Positions 50,951-64,000 of a stretch of 64,000 nucleotides of DNA are shown one piece after another. Position numbers and translations under genes: made by a program. The notes beneath the pieces were generated by a model. It saw only the letters and a list, made by a program, of their open reading frames with translations, ran no database searches and was not told the origin of the DNA. Where the stretch lies: the NCBI GenBank assembly GCA_963210315.1, contig OY723249.1:1612569-1676568 (forward strand), in the 5' to 3' direction. Position 1 is the first letter of the stretch; the number at the start of each line of letters is the position of its first letter. The DNA comes from Rhynchopus euleeides (Eukaryota; Euglenozoa; Diplonemea; Diplonemida; Diplonemidae).

Positions 50951-53203
50951 ATGTTGGACGCAGCCGCGTTGGATGAGTGCCTTGTAGCCTCGTTTGCTTC
51001 TCCGCCACTGCCTGTCAGGAGCCGCGACCCATTTGTCGGGGTCCCTAAGACATTTGACGATGAGCTCCCGCTGGAGTCGTTCTCATTGCCGAAGACACTG
51101 GGGTCGCACGGGCTGTTTGGGATCAACGGTGCTGACCCGCAGGTCATCCTTGCCTTGGACAGCACACACGACTCGGCACGGGGCAGTTCGGAGAGTGAGG
51201 TATGCTCGTGTCGCCTCTATGCCACCATAGAATGGAATCACTCGCAAAGAGCTCTGTGCTCCGCAAGGGGTGCTCGCTACTGGCAAAATATCAGCGTTCT
51301 TCTCCAAAAAGAATCGATGAAATCCACGAAAGTCACAAGGGGTGTTGATGGCTGTTTCATTCGCTATTGGCTGTCCCACCCACCTGCCCACCACAGCGCT
51401 CCCCTTCGAGCAATGCCACCGATGTGACTGGATACCCACCGAGCACGGTATGTCCGCATGTTTGCTCAGACGCGGGGGGTGGTGTGGTGGCCTGTATGCG
51501 GAAACACCCCCGCTGCGCGCATCAAACTAGGCAACGCGCTGCCAATGTTTGATGCTGGTCCGCTATTCCAACACAGCAAAGATGTGAACCAGGACCTCCT
51601 GCTGCTCTGCAGGCAGCGGCATTGCGACCCCCTCCCCCCCATCCCTCACCCTCACCCCCAGCTCCCACGACATGCCACCTCCCCTGACACCCTCCTCACA
51701 CTTCCGCAGAACCTGACGCACAGTGAAGAGAGTGAGGAGGTGTGGGAGTGGCGCCTGACTGCTGCTGTCACCAGCGTGCTTGACGACACGCCTGAGCAGC
51801 CCGCTGCACCGAAGGCCAGGAATGCTGGGTGGTGCGACGCTCCGCTGTCAGGGCTGTTTGGCACACCCATGCCTGTGTCGGTGTCGCTTGCACGCAGCAG
51901 CGATGCTGATACGGAGCGCGACCCAGTGGGTGCCAGGGCTGATATCGAAGACGAGGATGTGCTGAACGCGCTGTCAGGTGACCTGCAAGGGCTCGGCTTC
52001 CTCGAGCCTGAGCGTGGCACATCTTGCGACGGGCCACAGGGCGCCATGCCGCCGATGCCTCCCATGTCGGCACCCAACACGCAGATCGGGAGGCCTGCAC
52101 CAGCGCTGAAGAAGAGCACAGGCCTTGATACAACGCTGCCTGAGTTCCGCCCGAAGATTACCGCTGATGATGATTATGCAAAGAGCGGCATGCACGCGTG
52201 CATGTATCCTGAGATGTATGCAGCAGCAGACTACGAAGCTGACTACACACATCTCGGCAAGGGTGTTGTGTATGCAGAGCCTGTCACCCACAGCGCTGTG
52301 CAAGAGTGCTACGGTAATGCGCATTACTCGCATGCCAAGGATGACCATGAGAATGGGACTGTGCTGGGGACAGTGATGCACCAACCCGCCGCGCAGGCGC
52401 ACATCAGCGCCCCCAGCGCGGTGGGTGTGCCGATTGCCTCCGCTGCCGTGATGGGCGCACAGAAGTACCCCTTCGGCATCAGCCCCAGCACTGCGATGCC
52501 GCCATGGCGCATGGTTGACGACAACATGTGGCGCCGCTTCGCCCCTTCGGACAGCAAGGCACCACTTCACAGCACGGGGTCCGTGCAGCACAGGGGTGCA
52601 GAGGTCGAGGGGACACCGCTGTCTACTCCGCAGTACACCTACACTGGCACCGTGGTGCAGGCCAAGCCTGCCCTCGACTATGCAGACGGCGTGCCTTATG
52701 GCTACGAGGAACATAAGTGGGACAGCACGACGCATGAAGATCCCATCGCAATGCTGACACGCTCGAGCGATGTGCAGCTGGGAATCAGCCATCACGACAA
52801 GGCGTCGCGCAACTCACCCGAGCTGATGGCTGCGCAGTATGAAGCGGATCTGATCAAACAGTACGAAACCCAATACTGCAACGAGGCGGATCAGGCAGGG
52901 CAGAGGGACGTGCACTACGGCCACCACCACCAGCAGCAGCATCAGCAGCAGCAGCAGGCAGACGCACCGTCGTTCGCCCCCATCCATGTGGGGGCCACTG
53001 GGCGTCCCATCGGTGGAAAGAAAGGTGCCCGTGTGAACTTTAGCGGAAAGAAGGGCATCCACGCTGGGGGTTTCAAGGGCAGAAAGGGCAATGCCGAACG
53101 TGGGCTCAAAGGCGGGCATGTCAACGGCACCCCCATCGTTGCCGCCAAGCGCCGTTCTGACCTTCCCGAGGGTGGAGATGCCGTCCCCCGTGACTTCTGG
53201 TGA
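50951..53203 (+). CDS. low-complexity basic-tailed protein of unknown function (3 exons)
   Basis: Proposed exons 50951-51199, 51397-51447 and 51710-53203, all phase 0, with donors GTATGC and GTATGT and acceptors CACAG and CCGCAG; 597 aa. An in-frame acceptor at 50917 means an upstream exon is possible. I recognise no family. The N-terminal half is acidic and Ser/Pro-rich with a repeated GLFG word (HGLFGING; SGLFGTPM). The middle is rich in Ala/Tyr/His, with a His/Gln tract (HHHQQQHQQQQQ, about 52921-52959). The C-terminus is Gly/Lys-rich (GGKKGARVNFSGKKG, GGFKGRKGNAERGLKGG), like RNA-binding tails. A nuclear or RNA-associated role is conjecture. Exon 3 is certain by length and composition; exons 1-2 are less so. 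Confidence 0.72.
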
Positions 53204-55015
53204 TACCAGCCACTCTCAGGCGAATCGTCATTCATCCAGTCGCGCTGACTGTGCCCCACGAGCCCACGAGAGCCGTAGCCTTTTTTGGTGGAACGGCGTG
53301 CCCGGGTTGCACAATGAAATACAATACGCATCCCTAACCCAAGCCTTTTCCTTTTCTAAACAGCAACGGCTCCCCCCACCCCCCTTTCTGCAGGGAAATT
53401 ATGGGAAGGGTGGGGGCGGTTGCCGTGTCCCTTTTGTTTTGCTCGGGGATGGGGGTGGATGTCAAAGCCACAAACGGGTGGCAGGCGGGCCCGGTGGCAT
53501 CGTTGCTTTGCCAGGGGGCCCCCCTCGTTTTATTCTTCTCCCCTCCCCCCCCCCCCTCCCGCCCCCACCTTTCTTGACCAATTCATACCACACATGTCGT
53601 CCCGACACACTCTATGGCACAGCCTTGCCGCACCGTGGCTGGTTGTCAAAACACACTCAAGGTTTACAGACGTGACGAGGGTGGAGTGGCATGCACTGCT
53701 CCGAACAGGAATGCAACAATGCAGCGACGGAAAAATGCGCTTCTTCAATAGGAATTCAAAAAATGAAGGTCAGCGCAGGCCAAAGCAAAAAGTAAAATCG
53801 TCGACACCAAAAAAAATGACACGGCGCACACCCCGCCACCCCCCTCCTTCCCTTTGAACCCAAGTTGTGTGGATGCTGCTGTTTCTGCACACTTCAAACC
53901 CTCTTCCTCTTCTAGTTTATCTTCCCTTTCTACTCTCTTGTTCTCTGATTTTTATTCCGCAACGTTCCCCCGACCCCTCCACCCCGCCCAGTCCGTGTAT
54001 GTGGTGTACGCCAAGTCATCGCCCCTCACCTTTACCGGCTTTGGCGCACAAAACAGCAGCCCTGTAATTTTTTTGAATTTTGGCGCGGGATCAGCAGGGA
54101 GGGAGGCCCTGTCATGTCAGGTTGATGGCGTGGTCGCACCACTCCATCACAAAGACTTCAAAATATCTCCACGTGACAGGTGGTGCTGGCCTATGGTGTC
54201 GTTATTACGATACGCTGTCACGGAAGCCACAATTCAAAAAGATGCCACAGGGAGGGTGGGGGTGGGGGGTGGGAGGAGGTGATTCAGGTCGACGCTCCAC
54301 CCGACCCTTTCCTGTCCACCCCGCCCTTACCTGCCAACGTTTCAAAAAGAAAAAGCAACATTCTCCGTGATAACAAACCCCTTCTGGCAACATTGTGTAC
54401 GTCACAGTCTGGTCGTCTTGCGCGTCAGGCTGGAGGTCGTCGATAGCAAAAAAAAAATGTCGCGTTCGTATGCCTCAACCTGATTTGGCCATCCCTGAGT
54501 TCCGGCCACACTATCACAAAATCCGCTAGACTCCGCCAGACTCAGGTTGAATCATTGGGTGCAGCTCGCGCTTGCCATGACCCCCCCCCCCCCCCATTTC
54601 GCAGAAATCCTCAAAACATTGCTGAAAAAAAGGTTGGGGTGGGTGGGTGGGTGTGTGGGTGGGGGTGCTTATGAACGATGCCAAATCCAATTCAAAACAA
54701 CCCAGATTATGCCCAGTGGGCTTTCTCTTCGCCATCCCCCCCTCCATCCCTCTCTCTCTCCCCTGATGAGGATAATCCACTTCTCTGTCTTGACTGTGCG
54801 GTGCTGGGTTGCGAGCACAGGAGCAACGTGCACCGGCATGTGGGGTATGTTTGATGTTGGGTGTGTTGTAACACATTGATAACTTATCGCAAACGTATGT
54901 GGTGTGTGTGTGTGTGGTGACCACGGTTTGTGTGGGGAGATCCTGCGCGGATCATTGCCCACCACCGCCCATTTTGTGTGTGTGTGTGTGGTTGTGTATG
55001 TGTGTCCGTATTTTT
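53204..55015. other. no gene seen
   Basis: Poly-C/poly-G tracts (53546-53562, 54584-54596) and a GT-rich patch (54895-55010). ORFs are short and low complexity. Confidence 0.5.
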
Positions 55016-55182
55016 TTGCCCAAACAAGCTTGCTTGTCACAGCGAAAGAGTCAGTGGGAGCGTACCCGCGCGCAGTGTGTTTTGAGTGAGCAACACAAAA
55101 CCACTTTATCACAGCAACGCCCTTCACAGGGGCCACAACACACCGCCGCTCGTGCGCACAAACAAAACCCGGACTCTTTTTG
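55016..55182 (+). repeat. dispersed ~160-bp repeat, copy 2
   Basis: Partner of 15587-15745: GCCCAAACAAGCTTGC, TGTCACAGC, GCAGTGTGTTTTGAG, ATCACAGCAACGCCC, ACAAACAAAACCCGGACTC. Confidence 0.6.
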
Positions 55183-56510
55183 GATTGATTCCAACCCCCC
55201 GCGCCCCCTCCCACTCCACCCCCTCCCCCTCCCTCCGTGTTTTTTCACACGTCAGAGATGCCATTTATGTTGATAGGTGGCCTCGCCTTTTCTACACGTC
55301 TGAGGAAAGGCACCCTCCCCAGACCCCTTTGGATACACCCACATTCACACGGCGCACTGATCTAACGAGATGGCTTGTCATTGATGGGTGCAACTCCTTT
55401 CTAACGAGTCGTAGCGAGTGATCACTCGTGAGCAAACCAGCAAGAGAAATATGGGCTGGAAATTTCACTCGTCAAAGCAGACTCGGGACTCGCGCGCCGT
55501 GCACGATATATGTGGTAGTGAAGGGTGATCATTCTTGTGCTCCCTTCTGCTTCTATTGCCATACCCCCACCCTCTTCTTCATCCCTTCATCCGTGCCCCT
55601 TGCGGGTTTTGTAGCGGACGGTGAGACTGCCTTCAACTCGAGCAGGTCTCTGCCAGAGTCCCTCCTGACCTCGCCTTTGTGCAAGCCTTTGTGACCAGGA
55701 AGAAGCGAGTATTTGTGAAAGTGGTGCAGGGGGGTTTTGGGGACGGTTGATGGGATTCAACCTGTTCAACCGCAGGCAGACACTGCGATACGTGCTGCAC
55801 GATGGGGAGGATTGGAGCCTCGGGGTTGGAAGGCACCCTGCTGCCTGTTGTGCACTCGGTGTGAAGCTTTGTTGTTTTCTTACCCCACCCCCCCCAAGGT
55901 CACAGAGTGCAGCCCGGATTATGGATGTGTCGTCGTACGGTTCAGCCCACACACACCCAGTTTCAGTGATGTGGCCGAACAGCCCCGTGGCGACATCACA
56001 CCACAGATCAGCGGGGCAGTCACCCAAATCGTATCGCTGGGAGATCATCCGCCCCAGTGTATCGTATTTCAAACCCTTATTTTCAAATGGGGCCTTCGCT
56101 ACCAGGTGTGGCTGAGCGAAAGCCAGTCAGTGAGGTAGTCTGCTCCCCTCACTGACTGACGAGCCGTGACTGGCTGTGACTGGTAGCGAAGGCTCAATTG
56201 CATACATGCCGCTTATTCCGACCAAAAACGGCCAAAAACGCGATACGTATACCAAGTTTTTTCTTGATTTTCGTGACCTGTTTCACCCCATTTTTTGGGC
56301 CGTGCGCACCGCAGGTGACCCGGAAAACCCCGAAAACGGCATGTTTCGGGACATTGGAATCCACGGTGACCCCGGACGTGTCCCACAGATGAGTCCATCC
56401 TATATCAGACCCTGTACAGAAATACGAGAAATCGTGGGAATATGCAGTTGAGAGAGGGCGGTGCACCCTTAGAGGCCTTAGAGGTGGTCCAGAGAATGCA
56501 AAGAGGTCCA
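55183..56510. other. no gene seen
   Basis: Candidate coding fragments (for example 55590-55695 and 55740-56115) lack motifs and consistent splice sites. I leave them uncalled. Confidence 0.4.
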
Positions 56511-56745
56511 CAGGGGGGTCTGGGGGGCGGAGCCCCCCAGCCGCCGGAGGCCACGGTAGTGAACATCTGTTCTTTGTGGGTTACAGATTCTGTGGGAGTC
56601 GGGTGCGTCCTCCTGAGGGCGGTCTCTGGATTCCATGACCCGATGTGACCCCAAAGGGCTTGGTCGGCAGGTATCCGTCACAGGGGGGTCTGGGGGGCGG
56701 AGCCCCCAGCCGCCGGAGGCCACGGTAGCGAACATCTGTTCCTTG
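56511..56745 (-). repeat. ~177-bp dispersed repeat, tandem copies, inverted relative to 34.7 kb
   Basis: Hairpin blocks at 56511-56561 and 56681-56729 on the minus strand with GAACAGATGTTC starts. The intervening CCTCAGGAGGACGC and ACAGAATCTGT are as at 34.7 kb. The second block has lost one base of its stem. Confidence 0.85.
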
Positions 56746-59540
<2,795 letters not shown>

Positions 59541-59587
59541 GTGTGCGTGTCCTCATTATGAGAATACCACACGCATATACACATGTC

Positions 59588-59588
59588 G

Positions 59589-59616
<28 letters not shown>
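59588..59616 (+). repeat. second (CT)n microsatellite
   Basis: Uninterrupted CT run of about 29 bases, 50 bp after the large tract. Confidence 0.95.
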
Positions 59617-59619
<3 letters not shown>

Positions 59620-61370
59620 TGCTTAAAGTGTGAATATCCCCGCGACGAGAACACCCCCATTCTCTCTGTCACTGATAACGTGCAGCTGGTGTGCTGCTCC
59701 CCGGCGGCTCCAACCGGCGCAAGCGCCGACCAGAGCAATCTGTTTCTGTCTCTCTTTCTGCGATAACGGCATCCCATGGGAGGGAGTGGCCAATAAATCC
59801 CGATTATTTTTTGCACATTTGGAAATCCTTTGTTAACCTAGTTGTGTCGGTGTCAGGGAAGGGCATTGACATCCCAGAAAGCCCCAGGAAAAGGTCTGTC
59901 TGATGGTTTTTGTGGAAACTCTCGACCCCCCCCCCTGCTGGATTGTGAAGGGGCAGGATAACATGGGCAGTAACTCAATAACAGCCTGCAGTTTTGTTGG
60001 GACTCAGAGCCAACAAAGCGGCAGGGCCTGTGCACTGTCTGATGATACCTGCCCACTTCCCAATTCAGCCACGCCGATTTCCCACGTCGTGGGAGTCGCA
60101 CATTCCGGGGGTTTTCAAAGTAGCAATTCATGGGTTTGTGCTGTGGTTGGCCCATCTTCAGGCCAGTCCCAAGCCACTGAGTGAACTTGTTGTGCATGTT
60201 TGTTCGATGTGGTGTGCATGGCATGCCTATACAGAGAGTGGGTCGGGGCGGCCATTCTGGCAGGTCTCATCACTTGTGTATGCATGCCGTTGAGAGTGTG
60301 CACGGGATTTGCAATATACCGCCACGTTGTAAGAGGGTTGTTGCAGTGCTGATGTGTGAATTTACATACCTGTGTGTGCAACTGAATGAACAAAACACGA
60401 TGGGGCTTTGATGTGAAACTATTGGTGTCAACGTCGTAGTGAGAGCGCACAAAAGTACACGCAACTGCGCAGGAGGTACTAGCAGGTTTGCAGCAGCCAA
60501 GGGGGGAAAAAACATGCAAAATTGTTTCACTGCCCGACAGCCTCGCGTCAGGGGATATTTATAAACTCAAAATTCAGACTTGGTGGCTGCGCACTTTTAA
60601 AGGCCCCCCTTGCGCGGACCTTGCTCCAGCTTGTCCCCCAAACGTTCTCCCCCGTTTTCAAACCACCGCCACCCCCTACCTTTTCTTCCTCCATCTGTCT
60701 GTTCCGATGATCTCACCACCACCCCTCTTTGCCATCCCCCTTTAGGTCTCCCGCTTTTTTTCCCGCCGGTGATAACTAGTGCATGTGAAGCAAGTCTCGG
60801 AGGCTTTGCCAATATTGGCGGTCTAAACCCACCACCCCTACTCCGATAGCTGGCACAGCTTGCGATCCATCATACGGCGACACTGTCATGAAACGCATGT
60901 TACCGTGAATGATGATTTCTGGCGAGAATACCGACCACTGCCTGTTTACTGCTTGCCACTTCAGTATTGCTGATAGTCGAAGCAGAGCTGTGTTGTCGTG
61001 CAAAGCCAGCTGGGCGGATGGCTGTCTGTGTCGCCCATCCCCAAAAGCGCTGCCCCGATATTTTTATCCTGGCAGGATCCCTGTGCTTGTTGTAGTAGAA
61101 TAGAGCGGGTGTGCCACTGACCTGGCCGTCTCTCAGACGTCAGGCTGGTGTTGGCGGCCATCGCGACACATATGCAACCCAGGGAGGGAGGGGGGAGGGG
61201 ATTTGTGCAGTAGCATCTGTGGGAAATACGAAAGGTGAACGAGAAAAAGTGTTAAAGAAAAGCAAGCTTGTCAAAAAAAACCTTCTGCAAATGATCCCCC
61301 CCCCCCCCTTTTTCCCCCTTCACGGCGCTGAAGTAAATTACATTACATGGGGTAATCAGGCTGGGGGAAA
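59617..61370. other. no gene seen
   Basis: Ordinary mixed sequence without a protein-like ORF. A C-run at 61292-61309 precedes the next repeat. Confidence 0.45.
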
Positions 61371-61715
61371 AACAACAAATCACAACGAATCACACCCGAT
61401 CACAACAAATCACAACGCCAAATGTTGTGATTTGTTGTGATTTGTTGCGATTTGTTGTGATTTGTTGTGGCCAGTTGTGATTTGTTGCGACCAGTTGTGA
61501 CGACTTGTGACCCTTTTGTGATGAGTTGTGATGAGTTGTGATGAGGTGTGATGAGGTGTGATCTGTTGTGATCTGTTGTGATCGCGATCCAAAATTTCAA
61601 AAATTTAAAATTTTGGATCGCGATCACAACAGATCACAACAGATCACACCTCATCACAACTCATCACAAAAGGGTCACAAGTCGTCACAACTGGTCACAA
61701 CAAATCACACCACGT
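61371..61715. repeat. TTGTGATTTG repeat array folded into a palindrome
   Basis: Dozens of near-decamers TTGTGATTTG / CAAATCACAA. The centre (about 61583-61625) is GATCGCGATCC..AAAATTT..GGATCGCGATC. Left-arm words TGTGACCCTTTTGTGATGAG reappear inverted on the right. Related short blocks occur at 62270-62292 and 63065-63155. Confidence 0.85.
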
Positions 61716-61866
61716 CGTCAGCTGATTGAGGGTGTGATATGAGGGTTCTATCCAACAAGGATATCAAGGCGGCACTTTCAAAGTCCTGCCAAGGACAGCG
61801 CCACGTGGGTGTGTGCTTCTGATATATGTTATGTCATCATGTGAACCCTCCCCAGCGTGTGCCAAC

Positions 61867-62256
61867 ATCCCTGACACGCTCACGAAAAGCATGACACGGA
61901 AAAAACAGGTGCCGAAACAACCTGCCGAGCACACGGGTGGTGCCACGTTGATCCACGCAGCGATCTCCCATGACAGGAAGCCTTGTCGCCACGGCAGAGT
62001 CGCCGCAGACTGTGGGAGAGGTGTCGCCAGTCACCTTGAGGTTGCAGTGTGTCATCAGGCTAAGACCCGTGCCCTCTTCACCTCCCCTGTTAGGTTGCTC
62101 CCATATCGTTGCCTGCTTTGGGGCCTGAAGGACATAGGGGTCCAGCAGGCACTTGAGCATCGCAAGGCATGAGTGGCTGTTTCAAACTCCTGGTGCAAGC
62201 ACCCGTCATGGTCTGGGGAAGCCCTCCCAGGTAGTTTAACGTCTTGCCCAGGACAC
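61867..62256 (+). repeat. left arm of terminal foldback element
   Basis: Starts ATCCCTGACACGCTCACG and ends GTCTTGCCCAGGACA; inverted at 63611-64000. The right copy runs off the window, so the arm may be longer. Confidence 0.9.
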
Positions 62257-62383
62257 ACCACGTCACACCTAGTCACAACAAATCACAACTGGCCGTAATG
62301 ATTGACAACGTGTCGCCGGATGCTACAATCCTGAAGCAAAATCAGAGCAAGCTCGTCAGATGCAGACGCCACGTGGTGGTCTC

Positions 62384-62505
62384 CCGGTGCTTGCTGTGTT
62401 TCGGCGCTAACACACTACAACCTCCCCTGGTGCGCCTCATCAGGTGTGAGCCAGGATCAATGGAACCTAAGATAGCTAGTCTTAGGCCAGCAAGACTTTC
62501 TTCCC
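62384..62505 (+). repeat. 122-bp direct repeat inside terminal foldback, copy 1
   Basis: CCGGTGCTTGCTGTGTTTCG to CAAGACTTTCTTCCC; the second copy at 62877-62998 differs by about one base (GTCTTAGG versus GTCTCAGG). Confidence 0.9.
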
Positions 62506-62876
62506 GTCGCGCGCGTGTGTTTCTTGTGTGGAGCTCACAGCCTGAGCACAAGCTCATGTACTGCGCCCCTTGTCATGCATCCAGAAGAGAGAAAGAGAAT
62601 GTTACCCCGTCTGATACCCCTCCGACCACCCCGGGTCACATCTCCAGGCCCTGAGACAAAGGAATAGGCTACCACTACGATGAACCCACGAGAGGTCCTG
62701 TAGCATATCGTAGTTAGCAGGCGGGCAGAGACGTGCGTGACCTGGCGGCAGCAAAGGCTCCAGAACTGTTTGCTTGTGGCGATCAAGTCGGACTCATGGA
62801 GACACCGGTATCCCAGAACAAATCAAGAGAAAGAGAGAGACAAAACAAAAGACCATGCACGCCACGCGTCGGTCTT

Positions 62877-62998
62877 CCGGTGCTTGCTGTGTTTCGGCGC
62901 TAACACACTACAACCTCCCCTGGTGCGCCTCATCAGGTGTGAGCCAGGATCAATGGAACCTAAGATAGCTAGTCTCAGGCCAGCAAGACTTTCTTCCC
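62877..62998 (+). repeat. 122-bp direct repeat inside terminal foldback, copy 2
   Basis: Nearly identical to 62384-62505. The two copies sit between TTGTGATTTG-type blocks within the loop of the foldback. Confidence 0.9.
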
Positions 62999-63610
62999 AC
63001 CTTATCCCTCGCCTCGTGTGCGTAAGAGCTACTCGTCGAGCTAATCCGCGGAAGTGGAGGTGAGGGGACAACTGGCCGCAACAAATCGCAAAAAATCACA
63101 ACAAATCACAACATTTGCCTTGTGATTTGTTGTGATCTGTTGTGATCGGGTGTCAGAGCAGGTTTTCCTTCCTCCCGCACGATCATCAGCACAGCTAGAT
63201 CAGGCGTGCCTTCCCCTTTCCCACGGGCCTCACAAGCCTTGCGCTTCTTGGAGCGCAAGACACGTGCTGTCCGTCCTTCTCGTTCACGTTTCCTCCAGAA
63301 GCGGGTGTTGCGTGCGGTTCCGAAGCGCACCCGCTGCATCCCCTCTCCCACCATCTTTCGTTCGGCGGCTATTCCGCGCTCTTTTCAACGCGTCGTCGCG
63401 AAGATTGCGCCTCAGTATCAGCAGGCGCAATCTCCGGCTTCCAGTGTGTGTGTGTCCCCCCTCCTTTACAGCGCAACGAGGAGGAGAGCGAAACCGTGTG
63501 GTGTCACGTAGAGCAAGAGTAGGATAGCGGGCCCGGTTCCTCACGGTATGGTCCTTCGGGGCCAGGCTGCGATGCCAGCACGCTAACCCAAATTGCAATA
63601 CGATCGGGTG

Positions 63611-64000
63611 TTGTCCTGGGCAAGACGTTAAACTACCTGGGAGGGCTTCCCCAGACCATGACGGGTGCTTGCACCAGGAGTTTGAAACAGCCACTCATGC
63701 CTTGCGATGCTCAAGTGCCTGCTGGACCCCTATGTCCTTCAGGCCCCAAAGCAGGCAACGATATGGGAGCAACCTAACAGGGGAGGTGAAGAGGGCACGG
63801 GTCTTAGCCTGATGACACACTGCAACCTCAAGGTGACTGGCGACACCTCTCCCACAGTCTGCGGCGACTCTGCCGTGGCGACAAGGCTTCCTGTCATGGG
63901 AGATCGCTGCGTGGATCAACGTGGCACTACCCGTGTGCTCGGCAGGTTGTTTCGGCACCTGTTTTCTCCGTGTCATGCTTTTCGTGAGCGTGTCAGGGAT
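63611..64000 (-). repeat. right arm of terminal foldback element (cut by window end)
   Basis: Inverse of 61867-62256, beginning TGTCCTGGGCAAGACG and ending CGTGAGCGTGTCAGGGAT at the last base. Confidence 0.9.

Noticed and set aside
54895..55010. Coding exon in GT-rich patch
   Set aside because: Low-complexity Val/Cys translation from TGTG repeats.

Overview
This is a window of nuclear DNA from a GC-rich, intron-containing unicellular eukaryote that I cannot place further. Evidence: spliced genes with GT-AG introns whose donors are nearly all GTATG(C/T) and whose acceptors follow long C-runs (for example 2471-2489); STE-type receptor-like kinases; a Golgi nucleotide-sugar transporter; eukaryotic retrotransposons; and many poly-C/poly-G tracts, minisatellites and foldback repeats. 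There are no bacterial operons, and I found no tRNA or rRNA by eye.

Layout. 1-2889: 3' part of a multi-pass membrane protein kinase. 5.4-12 kb: a non-LTR retrotransposon with one very long ORF (OTU protease, reverse transcriptase, RLE endonuclease, then further OTU and zinc-finger modules). 12.2-14.36 kb: a giant imperfect palindrome. 16.8-18.4 kb: a decayed, possibly hAT-like DNA transposon. 18.79-31.0 kb: a second, paralogous receptor kinase with the same exon plan as the first. Its first intron is 5.9 kb because a tyrosine-recombinase (YR) type retroelement with split direct repeats lies in it. 33-35 kb: foldback and short-palindrome clusters. 36.1-37.6 kb: a three-exon nucleotide-sugar transporter. 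39.3-42.6 kb: a YR retrotransposon with both ORFs long and open, in which the recombinase gene precedes RT-RNase H (a VIPER/TATE-like order). 43.1-49.1 kb: a tandem array of a roughly 0.4 kb repeat unit separated by unrelated 'cassettes' (a 17-bp minisatellite; a T-shaped three-way hairpin; a short GAA hairpin). Two back-to-back foldback elements interrupt it. 50.95-53.2 kb: a three-exon gene for a low-complexity basic protein. 53.2-64 kb: no convincing gene, only microsatellite, dispersed repeats and two more foldback systems.

The host genes are membrane signalling (two kinases), Golgi glycosylation (transporter) and one unknown. The rest is mobile or repetitive DNA. Most notable are the two YR retroelements sharing one repeat architecture and core sequence, one of them inside a kinase intron; the retrotransposon with several OTU domains; and the cassette array carrying a terminal-repeat-like T-shaped hairpin.
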